Source: an uncultured Fimbriimonadales bacterium
GTDB taxonomy: Bacteria; Armatimonadota; Fimbriimonadia; Fimbriimonadales; GBS-DC
DNA: 17,545 nucleotides
Assembly: GCA_937934465.1 (NCBI GenBank)
Contig: CALGZO010000170.1
Span: forward strand, 1-17,545
Reading direction: 5' to 3'
A program made the position numbers and the translations under genes. Below, piece after piece: positions 6,451-13,086 of this stretch (positions are counted from its first letter, which is position 1; each line of letters opens with the position of its first letter). Below the pieces are notes generated by a model, which was not told the origin of the DNA, searched no databases, and worked only from the letters and a program-made list of their open reading frames with translations.

Positions 6451-7344
6451 TCAGGGAGCGAGCCTGTGGAATTCGATGAAGCTTTGCGAGACTTCGTCAT
6501 CGATTTTCCACATGATGTTCAGCTCTTCGGCGAGTGCGCGGGTTTCGGGGTTCGCCCACTCGTCGCCTATGACGCACGGCACGGCGTCGACGCCAGCCTC
6601 GCGTAGGGTTTCTGCGCGGAGCAACGCGCGTCGGATGTCCTCGCCGTTCACCTTCAACGACGCTTCCACCACAGCCACGCGCTCGCCCTTCCACCAGATG
6701 AGGTCGGAAAGCGCAGGGTTGTGTATATCTTTCACGCGAGCAGTGAGGTCGAGGCGTCCTGCGAGCCACTGCGATAGCTTTTGCTCTACATGCGGCTCTT
6801 CTGGGGTTCCTCCCTCGCCGCCGTTGAACAGCTGCCGAGCTATGCGTCGGATGCGACGCTGATACTCCTCGCCGCGAAGTCTGCCATCTATTCCACGCAG
6901 TTGACCATCCATACGCTTTGTCGTTGTTTTGAGTTCTGCCACATCGGTCTCTACGATTTGCAGTCGGCGCAGTGCTTCTTGGGAGGCGCTGTTGGCTTGG
7001 CTGCCGACTTCGTAAGCGCGTTCCGCCATCTCCCGAGCGCGTTCGGCGGCTTGGTAGGCGCGTTCCGCTGTTTCTTGTGCGCGTTCGACGGCATTTAGAG
7101 CCTGCCTGCCGATTTGTACGCCCTGCAACGCGATTTGCTTGACCTCTTCCACCTGCGCAGGCAGGCGCGCAAGTTCCTCACTGACCATCAGCCCGCGCAG
7201 TATCAGCAGCAGCTCTGTGTCCTGCGCGAGGAGCTCGCGCACATTCTTCTTGCTCAGAAGCACGCGCAGCAGCGGCAACTGCCATTCCTCGTGCGCTTCC
7301 AGCAGGCTCACCAAGTCACTCAAATCCGCAACGACCAGTGGCAT
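6451..7344 (-). CDS. Coiled-coil protein with PD-(D/E)XK nuclease-like C-terminal domain
   Basis: This 297-residue protein has a helical N-terminal region (1-65), a long Ala/Glu/Arg-rich coiled coil (about 65-155) and a C-terminal domain (about 158-297). The last part resembles DUF3782-type PD-(D/E)XK-fold proteins: GEEYQRRIRR at 158-167, a buried Asp214 in SDLIWW, then VAVVEASLKV at 223-232, and a helix reading DIRRALLRAETLREAG before VPCVIGDEW. The would-be catalytic Lys of E-x-K is Ser229 (E-A-S-L-K), so nuclease activity is doubtful. I moved the start to ATG 7344. A perfect GGTATAAT box lies 7 nt upstream on this strand, and an upstream start at 7431 would lie before the promoter. There is no Shine-Dalgarno sequence, so the mRNA is probably leaderless. 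It is followed 5 nt later by the glycosyltransferase gene. The function is unknown; nucleic-acid binding or processing is possible. Confidence 0.72.
   Translation of the reverse strand: MPLVVADLSDLVSLLEAHEEWQLPLLRVLLSKKNVRELLAQDTELLLILRGLMVSEELARLPAQVEEVKQIALQGVQIGRQALNAVERAQETAERAYQAAERAREMAERAYEVGSQANSASQEALRRLQIVETDVAELKTTTKRMDGQLRGIDGRLRGEEYQRRIRRIARQLFNGGEGGTPEEPHVEQKLSQWLAGRLDLTARVKDIHNPALSDLIWWKGERVAVVEASLKVNGEDIRRALLRAETLREAGVDAVPCVIGDEWANPETRALAEELNIMWKIDDEVSQSFIEFHRLAP
7018..7101 (-). repeat. Four 21-bp tandem units encoding coiled-coil heptads
   Basis: The hexamer GCGTTC (plus strand) recurs at exactly 21-bp spacing at 7018, 7039, 7060 and 7081. On the minus strand each unit encodes a heptad of the type (A)ERAxxx, at about residues 87-113 of the coiled-coil protein. 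The third-position differences between units show they are diverged, not fresh duplications. Confidence 0.75.
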
Positions 7345-7351
7345 CGAGTGA

Positions 7352-7359
7352 ATTATACC
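7352..7359 (-). promoter_or_regulatory. Promoter -10 box (GGTATAAT) for the coiled-coil gene
   Basis: On the minus strand TATAAT occupies 7357 to 7352, a perfect match, preceded by GG. Seven bases then lead to the ATG at 7344, so the transcript should begin at about the A of the start codon. This supports leaderless translation and fixes the start codon. Confidence 0.7.
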
Positions 7360-7372
7360 ATCAACGCCAGCA

Positions 7373-7380
7373 GGTATCAT
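7373..7380 (+). promoter_or_regulatory. Probable promoter -10 box (GGTATCAT) for fadN
   Basis: TATCAT at 7375-7380 matches the -10 consensus at 5 of 6 positions and has the same GG prefix seen at other promoters here. It would give a leader of roughly 60 nt that includes the AGGAGG at 7434-7439. It lies exactly 17 bp from the divergent -10 of the coiled-coil gene. Confidence 0.45.
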
Positions 7381-7448
7381 GCCTATACAACGCAGGAGTT
7401 TTGACCGACGAGTCGAAACTTCGGCGTGCATACAGGAGGCAACTATCT

Positions 7449-9791
7449 ATGTTGAATGAACACACCACCACAGGCAGAGCCGCCGTGCTGGGCGCAGGCA
7501 CGATGGGCGCACAGATTGCCGCGCACCTCGCCAATGTGGGCTGGCAGGTGCTGTTGTTAGACCTCACGCCCGAACTCGCGAAGCAGGGGCTGGAGCGCGT
7601 GAGCAAGCTCAAACCCGCGCCGTTTTACCTGCCTGAACTGGCAAGCCGTATCGACATCGGCGGTTTCGAGACCGATTTCCCCCGCCTGAAAGAGGCAGAT
7701 TGGATTATCGAGGCGGTAGTGGAGAAGCCCGATATCAAGCGCGAGTTGTGGACGCGCGTGCAGGAGTATGTGAACCCGCGCGCTGTGCTGTCGACCAACA
7801 CCAGTGGGCTGTCCATCCACGAAATGAGCGATTCCTGCCGCGACGAGGTCAAAGCGCGATTTCTCGGCACGCACTTTTTCAACCCGCCGCGCTACCTGAA
7901 ACTGCTGGAGATTATCCCACGCCGTGAGACCGACCCTGACCTCGTGGAGGGCGTGGCGCGGTTCGCCGAGCGCGTGCTGGGCAAGCGCGTCGTGATTGCC
8001 CGCGACACGCCCGGCTTCATCGCAAACCGATTAGGCATCCACTCGATGATGGTCGTGTTCCCGCTGATGCAGGAGTTCGGCATGACCATCGAGGAGGTGG
8101 ACGCGCTGACAGGTCCGCTGATTGGCAACCCGCGCAGCGCAACCTTCCGACTGGCGGATATCGTGGGGCTGGATGTGATGGCGAGCGTGGCAGGCAACCT
8201 GCACGAACGCTTGGAGACCGACGAGGAGAAGCGCGTGTTCGCCCTGCCCGAAGTGGTGCAGCGCATGCTTGCCGACGGCAGGCTGGGCGAGAAGACCAAC
8301 GCCGGGTTCTACCGCCGCCAGAAAGACGGCAGTATCGAGGCGTTGGATCTCAACACCTATGAGTACCGCCCGCGCCAGAAGGCAAAGTTCCCGCACTTGG
8401 ACGCGCTGGAGAAGCTGCCCTTAGAGGAGCGACTGCGCGCGCTGGTGAGCCACGACAGCCGCGAGGGGCAGTTCCTGTGGCGACTGCACGCCGAGATGCT
8501 CCGCTACGCCGCCCAGCACGCGCCCGACCTCGCCGACGACCCGATTGCAATTGACCATGCGATTAAGTGGGGCTTCAATCGCGAAATCGGTCCGTTCCAA
8601 ACTTGGGACGCGCTGGGCGTGCGCGAGACCGTTGAGCGGATGGAGCGCGAGGGGATGCAAGCGCCGTCGCTGGCGCAGAACCTGCTGCGCTTCGGACGCA
8701 AGGCGTTCTACGAGATTGCCGATACGGGCGACACGACGGTCTATGTGTGGCTGGGCGCAGGGCAAGTCGCGCCCTACCGACCCGACCCAGAGTTTCTCAC
8801 GCCCCTGAATATGGCGCGCCACTGCCCCGAAGTGGAGCGCAACGCCGACGCCTCGATTTACGACCTCGGCGACGGGGTATTCTGCGTCGGCTTCCACAGC
8901 AAGATGAATGTGCTGGGACCCGGCGTGATGGAGATGCTCTACAAAGGCGCGGAGCGCGCCGAGCGCGAGGGCGTCGGCTTGGTCGTCACGGGCATCGGCG
9001 AGCATTTCTCGGTGGGGTTCAACCTCCAACTCTTCCTGATGATGATTGGCTCGGGCGACTTCGACGAGCTGCTGATGGGCGGGAAGGCGTTCCAAGACTC
9101 GCTGCTGCGGCTGCGCTATGCGAAAGTGCCTGTGGCGGCGGCGACCTTCGGCTACACGCTCGGCGGCGGCTGCGAGCTGGCGATGCACTGCGACCGCGTG
9201 GTCGCCAGCGCGGAGACCTACATCGGCTTGCCAGAGGTGGGGGTGGGCATTATTCCTGCAGGCGGCGGAACCTCCACGATGCTCTATCGCGCCCTCAGCA
9301 GCTTGCCCCCTAACGCCGACCCCTACCCTGCCATCCGCCGCGTGATGGAGACGCTCGGCTTCGGCAAGGTGGCGACCAGCGCTGCAGAGGGCGAACAGTA
9401 CGGCTTCCTGCGCAAGGGCTTAGACAAGATTTCCATCAATCCCGACCGCATCCTGTGGCTGGCGAAGCAGGAGGTGCTCCACCTCGCTCAGCAGGGCTAC
9501 ACTCCACCTGAAGAGCCGAAGGTGATGGCATATGGCAACGCTGTGCTAACCCGCCTGCTCATCGAGTTGCACAACCTGAAACGGGGCAATTTCATCACCG
9601 AGCATGACTTCACCGTCGCCTCGCAGATAGCCTATGTGCTGTCGGGCGGCGATTTGAGTCAGCCGACGGAGATGCCCCTCTCTTACTTCTATCAACTGGA
9701 GATTCAGGTGGTGGGCTATCTGGCGCAGCAGCCCAAGACATGGGATCGGATGCGCCATATGTTGGAGACGGGCAAGCCGTTGCGCAACTAA
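7449..9791 (+). CDS. fadN: 3-hydroxyacyl-CoA dehydrogenase / enoyl-CoA hydratase fusion (FadN type)
   Basis: This 780-residue two-domain enzyme carries out the hydration and NAD-dependent oxidation steps of fatty-acid beta-oxidation in the cytoplasm. The dehydrogenase comes first, as in Bacillus FadN (about 790 residues) and unlike E. coli FadB. Its Rossmann motif GAGTMG is at 15-20, TNTSGLSIHE at 116-125, the catalytic His142 in GTHFFNPP, and the partner Glu154. The hydratase/crotonase domain covers about 470-700. It has the oxyanion stretch IGEHFSVGFNL (516-526), GGGCELA with Glu576 and LPEVGVGIIPAGGGT with Glu596, so both acid residues are kept. The start is ATG 7449, with AGGAGG at 7434-7439 nine bases upstream. 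An in-frame ATG at 7338 lies before the likely promoter and was rejected. In Bacillus this gene sits with fadA and fadE; here neither is present, so the thiolase and acyl-CoA dehydrogenase lie elsewhere. Confidence 0.93.
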   Translation: MLNEHTTTGRAAVLGAGTMGAQIAAHLANVGWQVLLLDLTPELAKQGLERVSKLKPAPFYLPELASRIDIGGFETDFPRLKEADWIIEAVVEKPDIKRELWTRVQEYVNPRAVLSTNTSGLSIHEMSDSCRDEVKARFLGTHFFNPPRYLKLLEIIPRRETDPDLVEGVARFAERVLGKRVVIARDTPGFIANRLGIHSMMVVFPLMQEFGMTIEEVDALTGPLIGNPRSATFRLADIVGLDVMASVAGNLHERLETDEEKRVFALPEVVQRMLADGRLGEKTNAGFYRRQKDGSIEALDLNTYEYRPRQKAKFPHLDALEKLPLEERLRALVSHDSREGQFLWRLHAEMLRYAAQHAPDLADDPIAIDHAIKWGFNREIGPFQTWDALGVRETVERMEREGMQAPSLAQNLLRFGRKAFYEIADTGDTTVYVWLGAGQVAPYRPDPEFLTPLNMARHCPEVERNADASIYDLGDGVFCVGFHSKMNVLGPGVMEMLYKGAERAEREGVGLVVTGIGEHFSVGFNLQLFLMMIGSGDFDELLMGGKAFQDSLLRLRYAKVPVAAATFGYTLGGGCELAMHCDRVVASAETYIGLPEVGVGIIPAGGGTSTMLYRALSSLPPNADPYPAIRRVMETLGFGKVATSAAEGEQYGFLRKGLDKISINPDRILWLAKQEVLHLAQQGYTPPEEPKVMAYGNAVLTRLLIELHNLKRGNFITEHDFTVASQIAYVLSGGDLSQPTEMPLSYFYQLEIQVVGYLAQQPKTWDRMRHMLETGKPLRN

Positions 9792-10810
9792 TCTTGGGCG
9801 GCGCGTGTCAGGCGGTCGTGCAAGGCGCGCGCCAAGCCCTCTTCTGGGGGCAGCGGGCACACAATCGCGTGGGTCTGCTGCTTCTCCAGCGTGCGTAAGC
9901 CCAGAAACAGGCGGTTCGCCAGTTGCTCCCAGTCGCCCCATGCGCCCCACTCGAACACGCGCAGGCGCGGCTCGGTCGGCGTGCGCCACCCGTCAGGGCG
10001 CATCGCGCCCACGAACGCATAACGGCTGAGCGCGTCTTTAGTGGCGCCATAGAACGCTTCGGGCGTAGGCGCACACAGCAGCAGCCGCGCGTGGGGCGCG
10101 TAGTGGCGCAGACTTAGCCCCGGCGCAGGCAACGCCTCGCCGCTTTCGAGCGGCGCGCTCAGCAACCGCACCTCGCCTAACACCGACTCTAACGCCTCCT
10201 TCGACACGCCTCCGGGGCGCAACAGCGTCGGCGGCTGCGTCGTCAGGTCAACTACCGTCGACTCGACGCCCATCGGGGTCTGACCCGCGTCTAATACGGC
10301 TTCAATCGCGCCGTTGAGGTCGTGCAGCACATGGTCGGCGTTGGTGGGGCTGGGGCGTCCGAACTTATTGGCGCTGGGCGCGGCGATGGGCGTACCGCTG
10401 CTGCGGATGAGCGCGCGCGCCACTGGATGCGAAGGTATGCGTATTGCTACGGTGTCGCGCCCTGCCGTCACCACATCCGAAATCGCTTCACGCTTCGGCA
10501 GCACCAGCGTCAGCGGTCCGGGCGTAAACGCCAGAATGAGCCGTTCTGTGACGGGCGGCTGGTTGCGCGTGTAGCGATAGATGGCTTCAGGCGTGTCCAC
10601 ATGCACGATTAGCGGGTCCCACGCGGGGCGTTCCTTCGCGAGATAGATGCGTCGCACTGCTTCCGCGTTTAGGGCGTCCGCGCCCAAGCCGTACACGGTC
10701 TCGGTGGGGAACGCTACCAGCCCCCCTGCACGGATGATTGCCGCCGCTTGCTCAATCAGCGGCGCATCGTCCAATTCATCCCCCGTCAGTATCAGCCGCT
10801 GGGTCAGCAT
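9788..10810 (-). CDS. sua5: Threonylcarbamoyl-AMP synthase, Sua5 type
   Basis: This 340-residue cytoplasmic enzyme makes threonylcarbamoyl-AMP from threonine, bicarbonate and ATP, the first step of t6A modification at position 37 of ANN-decoding tRNAs. It is the long Sua5 form. The YrdC domain (about 15-205) has PTETVYGLG at 35-43, KERP at 59-62, FTPGPLTLVLP near 95-105, VAIRIPSHPVA at 121-131, PIAAPSANKFG at 141-151, SPT at 154-156, and GVESTVVD at 181-188. The conserved linker GLSLRHYAPHA (231-241) leads to the C-terminal Sua5 domain (about 242-340). ATG 10810 lies 7 nt after the folB stop, with no Shine-Dalgarno sequence, so translation is probably coupled to folB. Its stop overlaps the convergent fadN stop by 4 bp. 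Long-form Sua5 proteins are common in bacteria and archaea, and the call is secure. Confidence 0.95.
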   Translation of the reverse strand: MLTQRLILTGDELDDAPLIEQAAAIIRAGGLVAFPTETVYGLGADALNAEAVRRIYLAKERPAWDPLIVHVDTPEAIYRYTRNQPPVTERLILAFTPGPLTLVLPKREAISDVVTAGRDTVAIRIPSHPVARALIRSSGTPIAAPSANKFGRPSPTNADHVLHDLNGAIEAVLDAGQTPMGVESTVVDLTTQPPTLLRPGGVSKEALESVLGEVRLLSAPLESGEALPAPGLSLRHYAPHARLLLCAPTPEAFYGATKDALSRYAFVGAMRPDGWRTPTEPRLRVFEWGAWGDWEQLANRLFLGLRTLEKQQTHAIVCPLPPEEGLARALHDRLTRAAQD

Positions 10811-10817
10811 GGTAATT

Positions 10818-11180
10818 TTACGGGCGCGCCCGTACGATTTTGACGCCTGCCAGCTCGGTAATGGTTCCCGTCGGCGGCAGCCGCTTCGCTATCAGCAGCT
10901 CGACGCGCTGGATGGCAGGGAACTGCTCTAAGATTGCGGCGCACATCCGCTCCGCCAGCGTCTCCAACAGGCGCGCCTGCTGCGTCGTGCCCATCTGAAT
11001 GATTAGTCGCGCGAGGTCGCCGTAGCTCACCGTGTGGCGCAGGTCGTCTGTGCGACCCGCCTCGCGCAGATCGATATCGGCTACGATGTCCACCCGATAC
11101 CGATGACCTATCTGCTGCTCCGCGTCGGGCACGCCGTGATAACCGTAAAACTCGATGCCCTGCACGATAATCTGATCCAT
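10818..11180 (-). CDS. folB: Dihydroneopterin aldolase
   Basis: This 120-residue enzyme of folate synthesis cleaves 7,8-dihydroneopterin to 6-hydroxymethyl-dihydropterin and glycolaldehyde. Length is exactly that of the family. The N-terminus DQIIVQGIEFYGYHGV is typical, followed by a conserved Glu in DAEQQIGHRY (about 19-28), VSYGDL, LLETLAERM, and a Lys in the AKRLPP turn that matches the expected catalytic lysine. The frame is open further upstream to 11417, but the family N-terminus begins at ATG 11180. A GGTACAAT -10 box 13 nt upstream predicts a very short leader of about 6 nt. It leads a two-gene unit with sua5 (7-nt gap) and is divergent from the arsR-like gene, with 78 bp between the start codons. 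No other folate genes are in view. Confidence 0.94.
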   Translation of the reverse strand: MDQIIVQGIEFYGYHGVPDAEQQIGHRYRVDIVADIDLREAGRTDDLRHTVSYGDLARLIIQMGTTQQARLLETLAERMCAAILEQFPAIQRVELLIAKRLPPTGTITELAGVKIVRARP

Positions 11181-11193
11181 CGCCTGCAAAAGG

Positions 11194-11201
11194 ATTGTAC
11201 C
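11194..11201 (-). promoter_or_regulatory. Promoter -10 box (GGTACAAT) for folB-sua5
   Basis: On the minus strand TACAAT runs from 11199 to 11194 with GG before it, a 5 of 6 match to consensus. With 13 nt to the ATG at 11180, the leader would be only about 6 nt. No -35 box is evident. Confidence 0.5.
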
Positions 11202-11235
11202 ACAGCCTACAGGGAACTTGAGTGCGCCGATTTCG

Positions 11236-11247
11236 TATCGATATATG
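11236..11247 (+). promoter_or_regulatory. Possible arsR promoter region (AT-rich, TATCGATA palindrome)
   Basis: An AT-rich patch in otherwise GC-rich DNA holds the perfect palindrome TATCGATA (11236-11243) and an overlapping TATATG (11242-11247). It ends 11 nt before the arsR-like start codon, which lacks a Shine-Dalgarno site. It could be the -10 region and part of an operator, but I cannot define a convincing long dyad. Confidence 0.35.
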
Positions 11248-11258
11248 CACAACGGTCT

Positions 11259-11579
11259 ATGAGTGGGCTGAGCGAGCAACAGGCGGTTCAGATAGCGCGG
11301 GCGTTGGCGGATCCGACGCGCCTGAGCCTGCTGCGCGCGCTGTTGCTGCACGCTGAACTTTCCTGTGGCGAACTCGCCAACCGCTTCCCGATAGCGCAGT
11401 CCACCGTATCGCACCACTTAAACGCGCTGATGCAGGCGGGGCTGGTCGCGATGCGCAAGCAGGGTCAGCGCCACTACTTCCGCGCTGTGCGTGAGACGCT
11501 CTGCGCCTTCGCACAGTGGCTCGCAACGCTCGACGAGACCGTGTGCCACACTACTCAGGAGGAGGTTCCCTATGACTAA
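11259..11579 (+). CDS. ArsR/SmtB-family transcriptional regulator
   Basis: This 106-residue winged-helix repressor probably controls the operon it heads. The N-terminal helix ends in ALADPTRLSLLRALL (16-30), the hallmark of the family. The helix-turn-helix runs through about 38-62 with AQSTVSHHLNALMQAGLV as turn plus recognition helix, and the wing is RKQGQRHYFRA (66-76). The metal-sensing ELCVCDL motif of arsenic/cadmium sensors is absent: the matching helix reads ELSCGEL with one Cys (36). Two more cysteines, Cys82 and Cys96 (the latter followed by His97), lie near the C-terminus, so a redox or unusual metal site is possible but unproven. Upstream in-frame sequence to 11034 is antisense to folB and was excluded. 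The stop overlaps the yceI start by 8 bp, so the two are one transcript. The effector is unknown. Confidence 0.88.
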   Translation: MSGLSEQQAVQIARALADPTRLSLLRALLLHAELSCGELANRFPIAQSTVSHHLNALMQAGLVAMRKQGQRHYFRAVRETLCAFAQWLATLDETVCHTTQEEVPYD

Positions 11580-12168
11580 GCGATTCCGCACGCGCCTGTG
11601 GGCGCACTGGGCGATTTTGGCGACTTTAGCTGGCTCGTGGCAATCGGTACAGGCGCAGCCTGTGACTTATCGGATAGACCCCGTTCACTCGTTTATCATC
11701 TTCCGCGTGAAGCACCTCAATACGGGCTTTGCCTACGGACGGTTCAATACCTTCTCGGGTACTTTTGTTGTGGACGAGCGCAACCCTGGCAATAGCTCGA
11801 TTCAGATGGAGATTGACGCGAACAGCGTAGATACTGGCAACCAGCAGCGCGACGACCACCTGCGCAACCCTGATTTCTTCAATGTGCGCCAGTTCCCCAA
11901 GATTACTTTCCAAAGTACGCGCGTGCGCAAGATTAACGACACAACGGTTGAGGTGCAGGGCAATCTGACGATGCGCGGCGTGACGCGCCCTCTCACGGCG
12001 CGGGTGACGCTCACGGGGCGTGGGCGCAACCAGCGCGGTCAGGAGATTATCGGCTTCGAGACCACTTTCACGATTCGTCGCAGCCAGTTCGGGGTGAACT
12101 ACGGTTTGAACGGCGGCTTAGACGATGAGGTGCGCGTGACGATTGCGGTGGAGGGCATTCGTCAGTGA
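11572..12168 (+). CDS. YceI-family exported lipid-binding protein
   Basis: This 198-residue protein has a signal peptide (Arg-rich start, hydrophobic core about 11-22, probable cleavage near SVQA-Q at 28) and then one YceI domain. YceI proteins form a lipocalin-like barrel; characterised members bind polyisoprenoids in the periplasm. Domain markers are YRIDPVHSFIIFRVKH (33-48), the FNTFSGTFVVDE strand pair, SIQMEIDANSVDTGN, a DDHLRNPDFFNVRQFPKITF block, GNLTMRGVTRPL and the DEVRVTIAVEGI ending. The start ATG 11572 is supported by AGGAGGAGG at 11557-11565, 6 nt away, inside the end of the arsR-like gene. It is coupled to the next gene by a GTGA overlap at 12165-12168. Placement between a regulator and an integral membrane protein suggests an envelope or quinone/isoprenoid response. 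The ligand is unknown. Confidence 0.92.
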   Translation: MTKRFRTRLWAHWAILATLAGSWQSVQAQPVTYRIDPVHSFIIFRVKHLNTGFAYGRFNTFSGTFVVDERNPGNSSIQMEIDANSVDTGNQQRDDHLRNPDFFNVRQFPKITFQSTRVRKINDTTVEVQGNLTMRGVTRPLTARVTLTGRGRNQRGQEIIGFETTFTIRRSQFGVNYGLNGGLDDEVRVTIAVEGIRQ

Positions 12169-13031
12169 GCGTGGTGCTGCAGAGTCTGTGGACGGCGGGG
12201 CTGGCGTCGGTTGCGGCGGCGGTGTTCTGGCTGCTGGGCTGGCGGCTCCGCCGCGCCCACTTATGGCTCAGCGCGCTGGGGCTGACTGTCGGATTCACGA
12301 TTCTCTATGCCCGCATATTGGGTCGCCCTGACTTCCCGCCGATCGACGCGACGCAGTGGGCGTTCTGGCTCGCGTGGCTGGGGTTGCCGCTGGGCTGGTT
12401 GGCAGGGATAGGCGCGGCGTATCGCTGGGTATGGGCGTGGGGCGCACTGCTGGGCGCGCTCTGGCTTTTTGTGTTGCCGTTCCGACCGCTGATTGAGTCG
12501 GGGTTCTGGACGCCGACGGTGGGCGTCGCGTACATCGTCGGGTTCGGCGTCGCAGCGTGGCTGCTGATGACGCTGAGCGCGCCGCTGGGCGACGAGCCAG
12601 GCGCGCCCGCGCCGCTGCTGATTGCCCTGCTCGGCGCAGTGAGCGCAGGCATGCTGTTTTATGGCGGCAAGAGCGCGTCGCTGGCGCAACTTTCGGGCAC
12701 GCTGGGCGCAGTGGTCGGCGTGGGCGTGCTGATAGGGCTACTTCTGAGCCGATTCACGCTTGGGCGCGGCGCCGTCGCGCTGACGATGATGCTGTTCGTG
12801 CTGCTGTGGGCGACGGCGCACGGGTTCGCCAGCCTCACGCTGGGGCAGTTGGCGTTGCTTTACTTACTCGCGCTCGCGCCTGCGCTGTATGCTCTGCCTG
12901 CCCTGCAACGCCACCCAGCGCGCGTACGGCTGATAGCGCCCCTGATGATACTGCTTGTAATCGGAGGCGGGGCAGTCGGGATGCAGTACCGCGCCTACAC
13001 GACGCAGAGCGGCGACTACTACAGCTACTGA
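12165..13031 (+). CDS. Polytopic membrane protein, function unknown
   Basis: I do not recognise this 288-residue protein. It is almost entirely hydrophobic, with about ten predicted membrane spans at roughly 4-26, 33-51, 64-84, 88-105, 117-138, 147-165, 173-194, 200-220, 222-243 and 252-270. The chain ends in a short polar tail, QYRAYTTQSGDYYSY. It is very rich in Leu, Ala, Gly and Trp, with few charged residues inside the spans. A HGFAS motif near 215 and a Lys in YGGKSAS near 169 are the only notable polar elements I see. The GTG start at 12165 overlaps the yceI stop by 4 bp, so translation is coupled. YceI genes sometimes sit beside cytochrome b561-like membrane proteins, but here the paired histidines needed for haem are not evident. 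It could be a transporter or a partner of YceI; this is inference from context only. Confidence 0.75.
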   Translation: MSVVLQSLWTAGLASVAAAVFWLLGWRLRRAHLWLSALGLTVGFTILYARILGRPDFPPIDATQWAFWLAWLGLPLGWLAGIGAAYRWVWAWGALLGALWLFVLPFRPLIESGFWTPTVGVAYIVGFGVAAWLLMTLSAPLGDEPGAPAPLLIALLGAVSAGMLFYGGKSASLAQLSGTLGAVVGVGVLIGLLLSRFTLGRGAVALTMMLFVLLWATAHGFASLTLGQLALLYLLALAPALYALPALQRHPARVRLIAPLMILLVIGGGAVGMQYRAYTTQSGDYYSY

Positions 13032-13048
13032 AGTTTCACGGGCACATA

Positions 13049-13056
13049 GGTATACT
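13049..13056 (+). promoter_or_regulatory. Promoter -10 box (GGTATACT) for the TPR-nadK unit
   Basis: TATACT at 13051-13056 with a GG prefix is identical to the purB promoter octamer. It would give a leader of about 24 nt containing AGGAGG at 13075-13080, six bases before the ATG at 13087. The sequence CTGAAG at 13028-13033, 17 bp upstream, is only a weak -35 candidate. Confidence 0.55.
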
Positions 13057-13086
13057 CTTTGCCGTCTAAAAGGCAGGAGGTCGACG

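Noticed and set aside
7345..7431. N-terminal extension of the coiled-coil protein to 7431 (minus strand)
   Set aside because: The perfect TATAAT box at 7357-7352 lies inside it, so the extension would not be transcribed from that promoter.
7338..7448. N-terminal extension of fadN from ATG 7338
   Set aside because: It lies upstream of or within the likely divergent promoter, has no ribosome site, and precedes the family's normal N-terminus. AGGAGG marks ATG 7449 instead.
8421..9188. A 255-codon open frame on the minus strand, inside fadN
   Set aside because: It is antisense to conserved dehydrogenase and hydratase motifs. GC-rich codon bias keeps this frame open by chance.
11034..11258. N-terminal extension of the ArsR-like regulator from 11034
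   Set aside because: The extra 75 residues are antisense to folB and its promoter and do not resemble any ArsR N-terminus.
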